Shown here: positions 23,639-31,253 of the stretch, piece by piece | Layout of the letters: every line of letters starts with the position of its first letter | Position numbering within the stretch: the stretch's first letter is position 1 | Source: an uncultured Hyphomicrobiales bacterium | GTDB taxonomy: Bacteria > Pseudomonadota > Alphaproteobacteria > Rhizobiales > Rhizobiaceae | NCBI GenBank assembly: GCA_943908365.1 | Contig: CALTTH010000052.1 | Location: 1-34,452 of the forward strand | Direction of reading: 5' to 3' | DNA: 34,452 nucleotides | The notes under the pieces: model-generated | Seen by the model: only the letters and a program-made list of their open reading frames with translations | What the model was told of the DNA's origin: nothing | Databases searched by the model: none | Program-made: the position numbers and the translations under genes

Positions 23639-24649
23639 TCAGGCCACTTCCACCATGCCTTTGATGACGCCTGCGCGCGGATCGGTCAGGCCAGCGAAAT
23701 TGGCTGGCACTTCGGCGAGCGTCATGCGGTGGGTGATCAGTGCTTCCGGTACACGCCCGGCGCGCAAGGCCTCCAGCACACGCTCGAAATCTTCCGGCGT
23801 GGCGTTGCGACTGCCGAGAAGCGTGGTCTCGCGCTTGTGGAATTCAGGATCGTTGAAGCTGATATCGCTGGCGACGATCGAGACGAGAACATAGGCCCCG
23901 CCATGGCCGACGAAGGAGAAGCCGCGCTCCATGGCCTTCGGATTGCCGGTCGCGTCAAACACGACATCGAAGAAGTTGCCGTCGGTGATGCCGCTTAGAC
24001 GATCCTTGTCGCCTTCGCCAAGCAGCACGATATTGCTAACGCCGAGATGGTCGCGGCAGAAGGACAGTCGATCTTCGCGGCTGTCGATCATCGTCACCGT
24101 CGCGTCATTCATTGCCGCAAAGACGGCAACGGCCATGCCGATGGGGCCAGCACCAACAATCAGCACATGCTGGTCCTTTTCGACCGCACCGCGACGCACC
24201 GCATGCGCGCCGATGGCCAGGAACTCAGTCATGGCCGCCTGATCGAGAGACAGTCCTTCAGCCTTCAACACGAACTGCTGCGGCACGCTCAGATACTCCA
24301 CCATACCGCCATCGCGGTGAACGCCGAGCACACCGATGTTGCGGCAGCAATTGCTTTTGCCCTTCATGCAGGCGCTGCAATGACCACAGGACATGTAGGG
24401 AATGATGGTGACGATATCGCCGGCCGAAAGGCTGCTGCCCTGTGGCGCTTCCTCGACCGTGCCGGACAGTTCGTGGCCCATGATACGCGGATAGGAGAGG
24501 TAGGGCTGGTTGCCCGTGAAGATATGCAGATCCGTGCCGCACACGCCGATACGGCGAATCCGGACAAGAACTTCATTCTCCGCACGCGGCGGCTTTGGCA
24601 GTTCCTTGGAAACGAGGAGACCGGGTTTGTCGCAGAAAATGGCCAGCAT
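23639..24649 (-). CDS. Zinc-dependent alcohol dehydrogenase (MDR family), sugar-acid dehydrogenase candidate
   Basis: NAD-dependent medium-chain dehydrogenase of 336 residues. The catalytic zinc site is indicated by C37 (GVCGTD) and H59-E60 (GHE); the structural zinc site by C88, C91, C94 and C102 with the standard 2-2-7 spacing; and the Rossmann fold by GAGPIG at 166-171, with an aspartate at the end of the second strand (MIDSRED) favouring NAD over NADP. Relatives oxidise L-threonine, sorbitol, L-gulonate or L-galactonate. Here it lies 3 nt after the lactonase gene and before fuconate dehydratase, so it may oxidise 2-keto-3-deoxy-L-fuconate or L-galactonate. The short-chain dehydrogenase that usually fills that step is absent from the window. 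Confidence 0.85.
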   Translation of the reverse strand: MLAIFCDKPGLLVSKELPKPPRAENEVLVRIRRIGVCGTDLHIFTGNQPYLSYPRIMGHELSGTVEEAPQGSSLSAGDIVTIIPYMSCGHCSACMKGKSNCCRNIGVLGVHRDGGMVEYLSVPQQFVLKAEGLSLDQAAMTEFLAIGAHAVRRGAVEKDQHVLIVGAGPIGMAVAVFAAMNDATVTMIDSREDRLSFCRDHLGVSNIVLLGEGDKDRLSGITDGNFFDVVFDATGNPKAMERGFSFVGHGGAYVLVSIVASDISFNDPEFHKRETTLLGSRNATPEDFERVLEALRAGRVPEALITHRMTLAEVPANFAGLTDPRAGVIKGMVEVA

Positions 24650-24652
24650 AAA

Positions 24653-25474
24653 TCACCTGTCCGAAAGAGAATAAATACGCACGGCGTTACCGCCGAAAAC
24701 ATTGGCATGATGTTCTTGCGGAATGACATCTCGGCAAAAATCCAGCCAGCCTTGATAGTCGCCAGCAAGCCGGATCACCGGCCAGTCGCTACCGAAGATA
24801 ACCCGCTCAGGGCCAAACAGCTCGAAAATGGTCTCCGCATAGGGGCGAACCGCTTCCGCCTTTTGATCCCCGCGCTCCACCAGAAGACCGGAGAGCTTGC
24901 AGTGGACGTTGGGCAGGGCGGCAAGAGCGGCCATGTCGCTCCGCCAATCAACATAATGACCGGTCGCAATCTTGGGCTTTGCACCATGATCGATGACGAT
25001 TTTCAATGCCGGGTGACGGCTGGCAAAACGCAGCAGATAGGGCAGATGCGGCGGCAGAACCAGCGCGTCGAACACCAGACCCTTCTCGACCAGCGCCTCG
25101 ACAGCGGGGTCAAGTGCTGGATCATCGATCCACTGAACGTCAGCAATATCCTGCAACATCGGACGCACGCCTTTCAGCGCTCTGTGGGACGCAAGCCGGG
25201 CGATGTCCTGCGGTGCATCCGCCGCCTTCATATCCACCCAACCGACGACACCCTTGATGAAGCTGTTGTCGTCGGCAAGCGCCAGCATGAAATCCGTGTC
25301 GGCAGCGCTTTCCATCGTCTGCACCAGCACCGTGCCGGACACACCCGCCTTCTCCAGCAAGGGCTGGAGATCTGCGGGCAGAAAATCCCGGTAGATCGCC
25401 TCAAGCGACGCTGGCGGCCACTGGCCCTGCCGGTCTTTCAGCAGCCAGAAATGCTGATGTGCATCGATGAGCAT
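24653..25474 (-). CDS. Amidohydrolase-fold sugar lactonase (L-fuconolactonase type)
   Basis: TIM-barrel hydrolase of the amidohydrolase-2 / COG3618 group, 273 residues. It begins MLIDAHQHFW with H6 and H8 as first-strand metal-ligand candidates; HRALKGVRPMLQ near 96-107, VIDHGAKP near 159-166 and the FGSDWPV motif near 227-233 (catalytic aspartate) follow. Family members open L-fucono-1,5-lactone, L-rhamnonolactone or related lactones. It lies 4 nt after the aldo/keto reductase gene, which would form the lactone, and 3 nt before the zinc dehydrogenase gene, so the three form a tight block. Confidence 0.87.
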   Translation of the reverse strand: MLIDAHQHFWLLKDRQGQWPPASLEAIYRDFLPADLQPLLEKAGVSGTVLVQTMESAADTDFMLALADDNSFIKGVVGWVDMKAADAPQDIARLASHRALKGVRPMLQDIADVQWIDDPALDPAVEALVEKGLVFDALVLPPHLPYLLRFASRHPALKIVIDHGAKPKIATGHYVDWRSDMAALAALPNVHCKLSGLLVERGDQKAEAVRPYAETIFELFGPERVIFGSDWPVIRLAGDYQGWLDFCRDVIPQEHHANVFGGNAVRIYSLSDR

Positions 25475-25478
25475 GGCG

Positions 25479-26492
25479 TCAGCCCCTTGCCCCAGGAACA
25501 GGTGAACCTTCGGCGATCAGACCGCGACGGTGCAACTCGGCCCAGAACGCGTCCGGAATGTCCTGCTCAAACCATGCGATGTTGGAGGTCAGCTGCTCTG
25601 CATTGCGCGCGCCGGAGACGACGGTCACCGAGGCAGGATGGGCGAGAGGGAACTGCAGCGCCGCGGCCTGGAGCGAAACGCCCATTTCTTCGCAGACATC
25701 ATGCAGCGCATCCACCCGCGCCAGAAGCTCAGCCGGTGCATCCTTGTAATTGAACTTGCGATTACCGGCCAAAATGCCGGAATTGAAAGCACCGGCAACC
25801 ACGATACCGACACCCTTTTCGGCGCAGGCATCCATGAAGCTCAGGCTCTGCTGTTCCAGCAGCGTGTAACGACCGGCGAGCATGGCGGCGTCGATATCGA
25901 ACACCTCCATGGCGTCGCGAACCACTTCCCACTCGTTAACGCCGAGACCGACGGCTTTCGTCGAGCCTTCGTCTCGCAGCTTGCCGAGAGCCTTGAATCC
26001 ACCACCCGTCGTCAGCTGATCCCAATAGTGCTGGTGCTTGTCGCCGTGGGTGTAAGGGCCAATGTCGTGGATATAGAGAATGTCGGGCTTGAGGACGCCG
26101 AGACGCTGCTGGCTTGCCTCGAAGGAGCGCATGATAGCATCGTAGGAATAGTCGTAAACTGGCCGGAAGGGGAGCGGTGCGACATAGGTATCTTCTTCCG
26201 GTCCGACGGTTTCATCCGGCACCATAACGCGACCGACCTTGGTGCTGAGCGTATATTCACCGCGGTCATGCTCGGTTACCATCGTGCCGAGACGACGCTC
26301 GGAGCGGGTGTAGCCATAGAAGGGTGCGGTATCGAAATAACGCATGCCGCTGTCCCAGGCCTTGTCGAAAGCGCCCTTGGATTCCTCATAAGGCGTGAGG
26401 CGATAGAGGTTGCCCATCTGCGCACAGCCGAGACCCATGATGGTCACTTCGACATCTCTATGGGGCAGTTTGCGTTTATCAGAGACCTTCAT
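25479..26492 (-). CDS. Aldo/keto reductase, probable L-fucose (D-threo-aldose) 1-dehydrogenase
   Basis: NAD(P)-dependent oxidation of the C1 hydroxyl of a pyranose to the lactone is the role expected from the family (D-threo-aldose 1-dehydrogenase / L-fucose dehydrogenase) and from the lactonase gene next door. From ATG 26492 it has 337 residues. The AKR tetrad is visible as D54, Y59 (YFDTAPFYG), K85 (STKVG) and H142 (LYIHDIG). The frame is open upstream to 26588, but those 32 residues are not AKR-like and lie across an intercistronic hairpin. KLPHRDVEVTIMGLGCAQMG is the natural AKR beginning. No strong Shine-Dalgarno is seen. It follows the binding-protein gene after 125 nt. Confidence 0.88.
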   Translation of the reverse strand: MKVSDKRKLPHRDVEVTIMGLGCAQMGNLYRLTPYEESKGAFDKAWDSGMRYFDTAPFYGYTRSERRLGTMVTEHDRGEYTLSTKVGRVMVPDETVGPEEDTYVAPLPFRPVYDYSYDAIMRSFEASQQRLGVLKPDILYIHDIGPYTHGDKHQHYWDQLTTGGGFKALGKLRDEGSTKAVGLGVNEWEVVRDAMEVFDIDAAMLAGRYTLLEQQSLSFMDACAEKGVGIVVAGAFNSGILAGNRKFNYKDAPAELLARVDALHDVCEEMGVSLQAAALQFPLAHPASVTVVSGARNAEQLTSNIAWFEQDIPDAFWAELHRRGLIAEGSPVPGARG

Positions 26493-26524
26493 GGCGGGCA
26501 CTTTCACAGTTGTCGTTTGGTGGA

Positions 26525-26549
26525 GATGGCCGCACACGATGCGACCATC
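26525..26549 (-). promoter_or_regulatory. Intercistronic RNA hairpin between the binding-protein and dehydrogenase genes
   Basis: Arms GATGGCCGCA (26525-26534) and TGCGACCATC (26540-26549) pair over 10 bp with a single G.U and a 5-nt loop. No U-run follows on minus, so it is not a classical terminator. Its position 69 nt after the binding-protein stop fits a 3' stabiliser or processing site that keeps binding-protein mRNA more abundant than the downstream enzymes. Confidence 0.5.
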
Positions 26550-26617
26550 TGCTTTGATCTTCTCAAAGGGAGTTCCTGTCACGCCCAAGACCAGCTCAGG
26601 CGCGGCAGAAGACGTTG

Positions 26618-27559
26618 TTAGTACAGAACGTTCTTGGCTTCCGGCTTGTCGATGTTTTCCTTGGTGACGACAACGACACCGGTATCGACGAACTTCTCGA
26701 CCTTTTCCTTCTTGATGAGCTTTTCGACGGTTTCAACGCCCTTTTCGCCCATCTGATAGGAACCCTGAACGACGATCGCAGACAGCGTGCCGTCCTTGAC
26801 GAAGTTCTGGAGATCTTCGTTACCGTCGAAGCCGATGGCAACGACCTTGCCGGCCTTGCCGGACTGAGCAAGCGCGCGGCCAACACCGATTGCGGTCGGC
26901 TCGTTGGCGCCAAAGATGCCCTTCAGATCAGGGTTGGCGGCCAGAACGTCGGTGGTCTGGTTCAGAGCAGTCGCCATCTGGGACTGAGAGTAGTAAGGGC
27001 CAACGATCTGAAGCTTGGAATTGGCCTTGATGTAGTCGACGAAGCCACCGACGCGACCGATTTCAGAACCGGCACCGGCAACGTACGACATGACGGCAAT
27101 CTTGCCTTCCTTGCCGACCTTCTTGATCATTTCTTCGGCGGCTAGCTCACCGGCCTTCTTGTTGTCGGTCGCCAGGAACGACTGGTAGTACTGCTCGCCA
27201 CCCTTGGCCAGCTGCGAGTCGATCAGAACGACCGGAATGCGCGCTTCCCATGCCTTCTTGACGGCTGGCAGAAGAGCGTCCGGATCGGACGGTGCGAGCA
27301 CGATGCCGTCGACCTTACGGTTGACGGCGTTTTCCACCATGTTCACCTGGTCGGCAATGGCGGATTCGGACGCCGGACCCTGGAAGGTCATCGTTTCGCC
27401 CTTGGCGTTCTTCATCGCAGCGTCGGCGCCCTTCTGGACGTTCTGCCAGAATGTCGAGTTGACGGTCTTGACGATGACAGCGATTTCGCCGGCCTGAACC
27501 GCGGAGACGCTCCAAAGCGCGATCACGGATGTCAAAAGAACAGTCGTCAGTTTCTTCAT
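26618..27559 (-). CDS. Periplasmic sugar-binding protein of a CUT2 (RbsB-like) ABC transporter
   Basis: Exported solute-binding protein that delivers a monosaccharide to the permease. From ATG 27559 it has 313 residues with a classic signal peptide: MKK, hydrophobic core 4-21, cleavage predicted after VQA at residue 23. The mature part shows the type I periplasmic-binding-protein pattern: IAVIVKTVNSTFWQNVQKGA near 26-45, VDGIVLAPSDPDALLPAVKKA near 82-102, VVLIDSQL, IFGANEPTAIGVGRAL and AIGFDGNEDL. The frame extends upstream to 27634, but the ATG at 27559 has GGAGGA 4 nt upstream and starts the signal peptide. It lies 100 nt downstream of the permease gene, a wide gap for this operon. The ligand is probably L-fucose or a related sugar, inferred from the catabolic genes. 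Confidence 0.93.
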   Translation of the reverse strand: MKKLTTVLLTSVIALWSVSAVQAGEIAVIVKTVNSTFWQNVQKGADAAMKNAKGETMTFQGPASESAIADQVNMVENAVNRKVDGIVLAPSDPDALLPAVKKAWEARIPVVLIDSQLAKGGEQYYQSFLATDNKKAGELAAEEMIKKVGKEGKIAVMSYVAGAGSEIGRVGGFVDYIKANSKLQIVGPYYSQSQMATALNQTTDVLAANPDLKGIFGANEPTAIGVGRALAQSGKAGKVVAIGFDGNEDLQNFVKDGTLSAIVVQGSYQMGEKGVETVEKLIKKEKVEKFVDTGVVVVTKENIDKPEAKNVLY

Positions 27560-27563
27560 GTCT

Positions 27564-27569
27564 TCCTCC
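27564..27569 (-). promoter_or_regulatory. Strong Shine-Dalgarno fixing the binding-protein start
   Basis: GGAGGA on minus, 4 nt before ATG 27559-27557. It is the strongest ribosome-binding site on this strand of the sugar operon, consistent with high expression of a periplasmic binding protein, and it excludes the longer upstream reading. Confidence 0.7.
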
Positions 27570-27659
27570 ATTTGTACCGGCGAAGGGAGAGCTCCTCTTC
27601 TCGACACCGGCTGTCCCGCGGATAGGGTCCGCACCCTTTTCAGACGCTTAGCAGTGCAA

Positions 27660-28682
27660 TCAGCGGCGATTGCGCAACTGGTCGATCCAGACTGTCATCA
27701 AGATGACGAGGCCGATGATGATCTGCTGTGTAAAGGCAGAGACCCCGTTCATGTTGAGACCGTTGCGCAGGATACCGATGACGAACGCACCGATTGCTGT
27801 CCCTGAAATCGTTCCGACGCCGCCGATGAGCGAGGTACCGCCGATGACGGCGCTGGCGATGGCATCAAGTTCGTACATGACACCTTCGTTCGGCTGTGCG
27901 GTGACGAGGCGTGACATCAATACGCAGCCCGTCAGACCAGCAAGCGTGCCGGAAAGAACGTAGGTGAAGTTGGTCACGCGGGCGACATTCACGCCCGAAA
28001 GGCGAGCCGCTTCGGCGTTGGAGCCGACCGCATAGATGTGGCGTCCGAGAACCGAGCGGTTCAGCATGAAGGCGACGGCCAGAGCAATGACGACCATCAG
28101 GATGACGGGGTAGGGAATGCCCGGGAAGACCACATTCGGGAACCCGTCGTCACCGATATTGACGATGCGGAAGAGGGCGCCATTGCCAAGTTCGCCGAAA
28201 GATTCGCCGAGACCCGAGACGGCACGAGCACCGGTGATCTGCAGCGCCACGCCACGCGCAATCAACATCATGCCAAGCGTTGCGATGAAAGGCGGCAGCT
28301 TGAAGCGCGTGACAAGGAAGCCGTTGATCAGACCACAGAGCGAGCCCGTCAGAATACCGAGGAACATGCCGACCGGAACCGGCATGCCGAGTTCCTTCAC
28401 CGCAAGTGCCGCGACCACGCCGGCCAATGCCAGGACCGAGCCAACGGACAAATCGATGCCGCCGGTGATAATGACGCAGGTCGCACCAATACCCAAAAGC
28501 GCGATCGAGGTGACCTGCAGAGCGATCGTCATGGCGTTGTTGACGCTGAAGAAGGCGCTGCTGGTGGCCGAAAATACGATGGCCAGCACCACGAGGCTGC
28601 CGAGTGCGGCAAACTTCTGGATGATGTCCTTTTGTCTGTCGCTGAGCGAGGGGGTCTTAACGGGTTCTGGTGCTTTCGACAT
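27660..28682 (-). CDS. CUT2 sugar ABC transporter permease (RbsC-like)
   Basis: Inner-membrane permease of 340 residues; two copies should form the channel. After a polar N-terminus (1-25) there are about ten hydrophobic segments. The conserved family block ITGGIDLSVGSVLALAG lies near 72-88, LPPFIATLGMMLIARG near 129-144, YAVGSNAEAARLSGV near 218-232 and the IGGTSLIGGVGTISGTAIGAF block near 282-302, all typical of RbsC/BPD_transp_2. It starts 8 nt after the ATPase gene stop, with GAGGT 6 nt upstream of its ATG. Confidence 0.94.
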   Translation of the reverse strand: MSKAPEPVKTPSLSDRQKDIIQKFAALGSLVVLAIVFSATSSAFFSVNNAMTIALQVTSIALLGIGATCVIITGGIDLSVGSVLALAGVVAALAVKELGMPVPVGMFLGILTGSLCGLINGFLVTRFKLPPFIATLGMMLIARGVALQITGARAVSGLGESFGELGNGALFRIVNIGDDGFPNVVFPGIPYPVILMVVIALAVAFMLNRSVLGRHIYAVGSNAEAARLSGVNVARVTNFTYVLSGTLAGLTGCVLMSRLVTAQPNEGVMYELDAIASAVIGGTSLIGGVGTISGTAIGAFVIGILRNGLNMNGVSAFTQQIIIGLVILMTVWIDQLRNRR

Positions 28683-28690
28683 GTCTTACC

Positions 28691-30256
28691 TCATTGCGCC
28701 TTGCGGCTATAGCCGGAGGCATAGCGCATGATTTCTTCTTGATTGGTCTTGGCTGTTTCCAGCACGCCGGTGATCGTTCCCTCGTGGAACACCGCGATAC
28801 GATCCGTCAGGCCCAACACTTCGGGCAGTTCCGAGCTGATGAGAATGACGCCGATGCCGCGGGCGGCCAGCTCATCCATGATCTTGTAGATGGCGAACTT
28901 CGCACCGACATCGATACCGCGGGTGGGCTCATCGAAGAACAGGATGCGCGACTGGCGGAACAGCCATTTGCCGATGATGATCTTCTGCTGGTTGCCACCG
29001 GACAGAAGGCGAACCGTCTGCTTGATCGACGGCGTGCGAACATTCAAGAGATCGACGTATCGCTTTGCGACGTCATCATGCTTCTTGAAATCGATCAGGC
29101 CGAAGCGGTTGGAAACCTCGTCCATGTTGGCAAGCGAGGTATTGGCAGCGACCGACATTTTAATCGCCAGGCCATCGCTTTTGCGGTCCTCGGAGAGATA
29201 AGCAATCCCCTGCTCGATCGCGTCCTGCGGCGACTTGATCGTCAGGTCGCGGCCTTCGAAGGTGATCGTGCCTGCATCAAAGGCATCCGCGCCGAAAATC
29301 GCACGGGCGACTTCTGTGCGACCGGCGCCCATGAGGCCGGCAAATCCAAGGATTTCGCCGCGGCGCAATTCGAAGTTGACGTCCTGGAACACGCCGGCAC
29401 GCGACAGGCCCTTGACCGAGAAGATGACCTCATCCGTCGGCTTGGACGTGCGCTCCGGGAACTTTTCTTCCAGCGAGCGGCCAACCATGCGGGTGACGAT
29501 GTCATCGACAGTGATCGCCTTGAAATCATCCGTCGAAATATAGCGGCCATCGCGAAGCACGGTGACGCGATCGACGATCTCCGCCATCTCGTCCAGGCGG
29601 TGGGAAATATAAACGATGCCGACGCCAGAGGCCTTCAGGTCGCGAATGACCTTGAACAGCAGGCGTGTTTCCTGCTCCGTAAGCGACGAGGTCGGCTCGT
29701 CCATGATGAGCACTTCGGCATCGAGCGACAACGCCTTTGCAATTTCGACCATCTGACACTGGGCCACGGAAAGGCCGCGCACCAGTGTATCAGGATGGAT
29801 GTCCACTCCGAGGCGATCCAGACAGCGCTTGGCATCGGCACGCAGCTTCTTGCGATCGACGAGGAAGCTTTTTCTCGGCTCGCGGGCCAGATAAATGTTT
29901 TCTGCAACGCTCAAATGCGGAACGAGATTGAGTTCCTGGTGAATGATGGCGATGCCCGCCGCCTCGGACTCGAGCGGGGAAGCATATTGGACCTTCTGGC
30001 CCTTGTGCAGGATGGTACCGCTGGTTGGCTGATAGACACCGCTGATGATCTTCATCAAGGTCGATTTGCCGGCGCCGTTTTCACCGCAAACAGCGTGAAC
30101 TTCGCCAGAGCGCAGGTCGAAACGCACATCGCTCAAAGCCTTGACGCCGGGGAACTCCTTGCAGATGTCCTCAAGACGCAAAAGCGTACCGGACGCCTGA
30201 AGCGCGTCATGCCGTGTGTCATCATGGCTCGAAATGGACGATGCGCCCTGCGACAT
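28691..30256 (-). CDS. CUT2 sugar ABC transporter ATPase, two nucleotide-binding domains (RbsA/MglA-like)
   Basis: Cytoplasmic ATPase of 521 residues with two fused ABC domains. Domain 1: Walker A GENGAGKST (58-66), Q-loop Q107, signature LSVAQ (162-166, degenerate), Walker B LIMDEPTS with D186/E187, switch H219. Domain 2: degenerate Walker A GLMGAGRTE (307-315), intact signature LSGGNQQK (418-425), Walker B LFFDEPTRGID with D442/E443. One canonical Walker A paired with the other half's canonical signature is normal for the CUT2 family. The start has GGGAGG 6 nt upstream of ATG 30256. It is the first gene of the minus-strand operon, 259 bp from the divergent regulator gene. Confidence 0.95.
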   Translation of the reverse strand: MSQGASSISSHDDTRHDALQASGTLLRLEDICKEFPGVKALSDVRFDLRSGEVHAVCGENGAGKSTLMKIISGVYQPTSGTILHKGQKVQYASPLESEAAGIAIIHQELNLVPHLSVAENIYLAREPRKSFLVDRKKLRADAKRCLDRLGVDIHPDTLVRGLSVAQCQMVEIAKALSLDAEVLIMDEPTSSLTEQETRLLFKVIRDLKASGVGIVYISHRLDEMAEIVDRVTVLRDGRYISTDDFKAITVDDIVTRMVGRSLEEKFPERTSKPTDEVIFSVKGLSRAGVFQDVNFELRRGEILGFAGLMGAGRTEVARAIFGADAFDAGTITFEGRDLTIKSPQDAIEQGIAYLSEDRKSDGLAIKMSVAANTSLANMDEVSNRFGLIDFKKHDDVAKRYVDLLNVRTPSIKQTVRLLSGGNQQKIIIGKWLFRQSRILFFDEPTRGIDVGAKFAIYKIMDELAARGIGVILISSELPEVLGLTDRIAVFHEGTITGVLETAKTNQEEIMRYASGYSRKAQ

Positions 30257-30515
30257 CCGCTACCTCCCAATAGCCGCTCCGTTCTCCCGCAGAGCGCTTC
30301 AATGGCGGCAATGGTTAGGCCGCATTTTTTTGATGGTCAAGCCAATTTGTGATTTTTTGTTACCAACGTATAGCCACCACAGAGCGACGGAATCTCTTAA
30401 TTTTTAATAATACTCAGCATTTTCAATGATATAAAATATGTCTTTGCCAATTTCTCCCGTAAGAGATACGGTAAGGCCAAATTTCAACCCTTCTCAGAAC
30501 AACCATGGACCGCAG
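30257..30515. promoter_or_regulatory. Divergent control region between the transporter operon and the GntR regulator
   Basis: 259 bp, AT-rich from about 30325 to 30440. On minus, TTGACC (30340-30335) and TAACCA (30317-30312) are 17 nt apart and could drive the transporter operon. A TGG-N5-CCA dyad (30334-30344), the type of short TGG/CCA palindrome bound by FadR-like GntR proteins, overlaps that -35. On plus, TATAAA at 30430-30435 is a possible -10 for the regulator, without a clear -35. An in-frame ATG at 30438 has no ribosome-binding site. Confidence 0.45.
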
Positions 30516-31208
30516 ATGAATGGTCAGGCCAAAATCCTGGAGCCGAGACGCCTTTACCAGCAAGTCGCTGATCAGATCCGCGACCTGATCGACGGTGGAG
30601 AGTTTCAGCCTGGAACACGGCTGCCTTCCGAGCGGGATCTGGCTCAAAAGCTCGGTGTCTCCCGCCCGTCTCTGCGTGAAGCGCTGATCGCGCTCGAAAT
30701 CGACGGAAGTGTCGAAATCCGCATGGGCTCCGGCGTTTATGTGTCTACGGAGACAGCGGCCCGACAGGCGAGCACTCGGTCTCTTGGCGATAGCCCTTCT
30801 GAACTCATGCAGGCGCGCTCGACACTGGAAGGTGCGACCATCGTTCTGGCGGCGAGCCGTATCGACGAGTCCGCCCTCGTGACGCTGCGAGGAACGCTCG
30901 ATGAAATGAGGAAGGAGATCGAAGCAGGTCGCAAACCGCTCGATCAGGATAGAAAGTTTCACGCGACCATCGCCGAACAATCAGGAAACACGGTCCTCGC
31001 GCGCTTGGTCGGAGATCTTTTCGATGACAGGCACAGCCCGATCTCGACCCAGTTGCGGGTGAGGTTCGAGGACCGCGGCACGTGGACCTATGCGCTGCAG
31101 GAACACGAGGCCATTCTGGCCGCACTGGAAAGCCGCGATCCGCTGCTGGCACAGGCTGCCATGCGCATCCACCTGGAAAGCTCAAGACGGCGCTGGATCG
31201 ATACGTAA
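30516..31208 (+). CDS. FadR-type GntR transcriptional regulator (FCD domain)
   Basis: Likely local repressor of the sugar divergon. From ATG 30516 it has 230 residues. The N-terminal winged helix shows LYQQVADQIRDLIDGGEFQPG near 13-33 and LPSERDLAQKLGVSRPSLREAL near 36-57, the GntR recognition region. The C-terminal FCD helical domain carries the metal/ligand pattern D145-x3-H149, H197 and H219. A longer reading from ATG 30438 adds 26 unrelated residues and has no Shine-Dalgarno; for 30516, GGA lies 7 nt upstream. It is followed after 45 nt by the altronate-dehydratase family gene, so regulator and enzyme are probably cotranscribed. The inducer is probably a sugar acid of the pathway. Confidence 0.9.
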   Translation: MNGQAKILEPRRLYQQVADQIRDLIDGGEFQPGTRLPSERDLAQKLGVSRPSLREALIALEIDGSVEIRMGSGVYVSTETAARQASTRSLGDSPSELMQARSTLEGATIVLAASRIDESALVTLRGTLDEMRKEIEAGRKPLDQDRKFHATIAEQSGNTVLARLVGDLFDDRHSPISTQLRVRFEDRGTWTYALQEHEAILAALESRDPLLAQAAMRIHLESSRRRWIDT

Positions 31209-31219
31209 TTCAAGACATG

Positions 31220-31247
31220 CCTCGGCAGACGATCTGTCGGGAGGAGG
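31220..31247 (+). promoter_or_regulatory. Hairpin over a very strong Shine-Dalgarno before the dehydratase gene
   Basis: CGGCAGA (31223-31229) pairs with TCTGTCG (31233-31239) around a 3-nt loop, with one G.U; further pairing of CCT with part of GGGAGG is possible. The ribosome-binding site AGGAGG (31242-31247) stands 6 nt before the GTG start at 31254. The fold may partly mask the site, or may only separate the two coding regions. Confidence 0.4.
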
Positions 31248-31253
31248 AAAAGA

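Noticed and set aside
24047..25753. 568-codon plus-strand frame across the lactonase and neighbouring genes
   Set aside because: It spans the reverse complement of several well-defined genes and has no domain; it is a codon-bias shadow.
28670..30352. 560-codon plus-strand frame opposite the ABC ATPase gene
   Set aside because: It mirrors the ATPase gene, which has complete Walker and signature motifs on minus; no independent start signal is visible.
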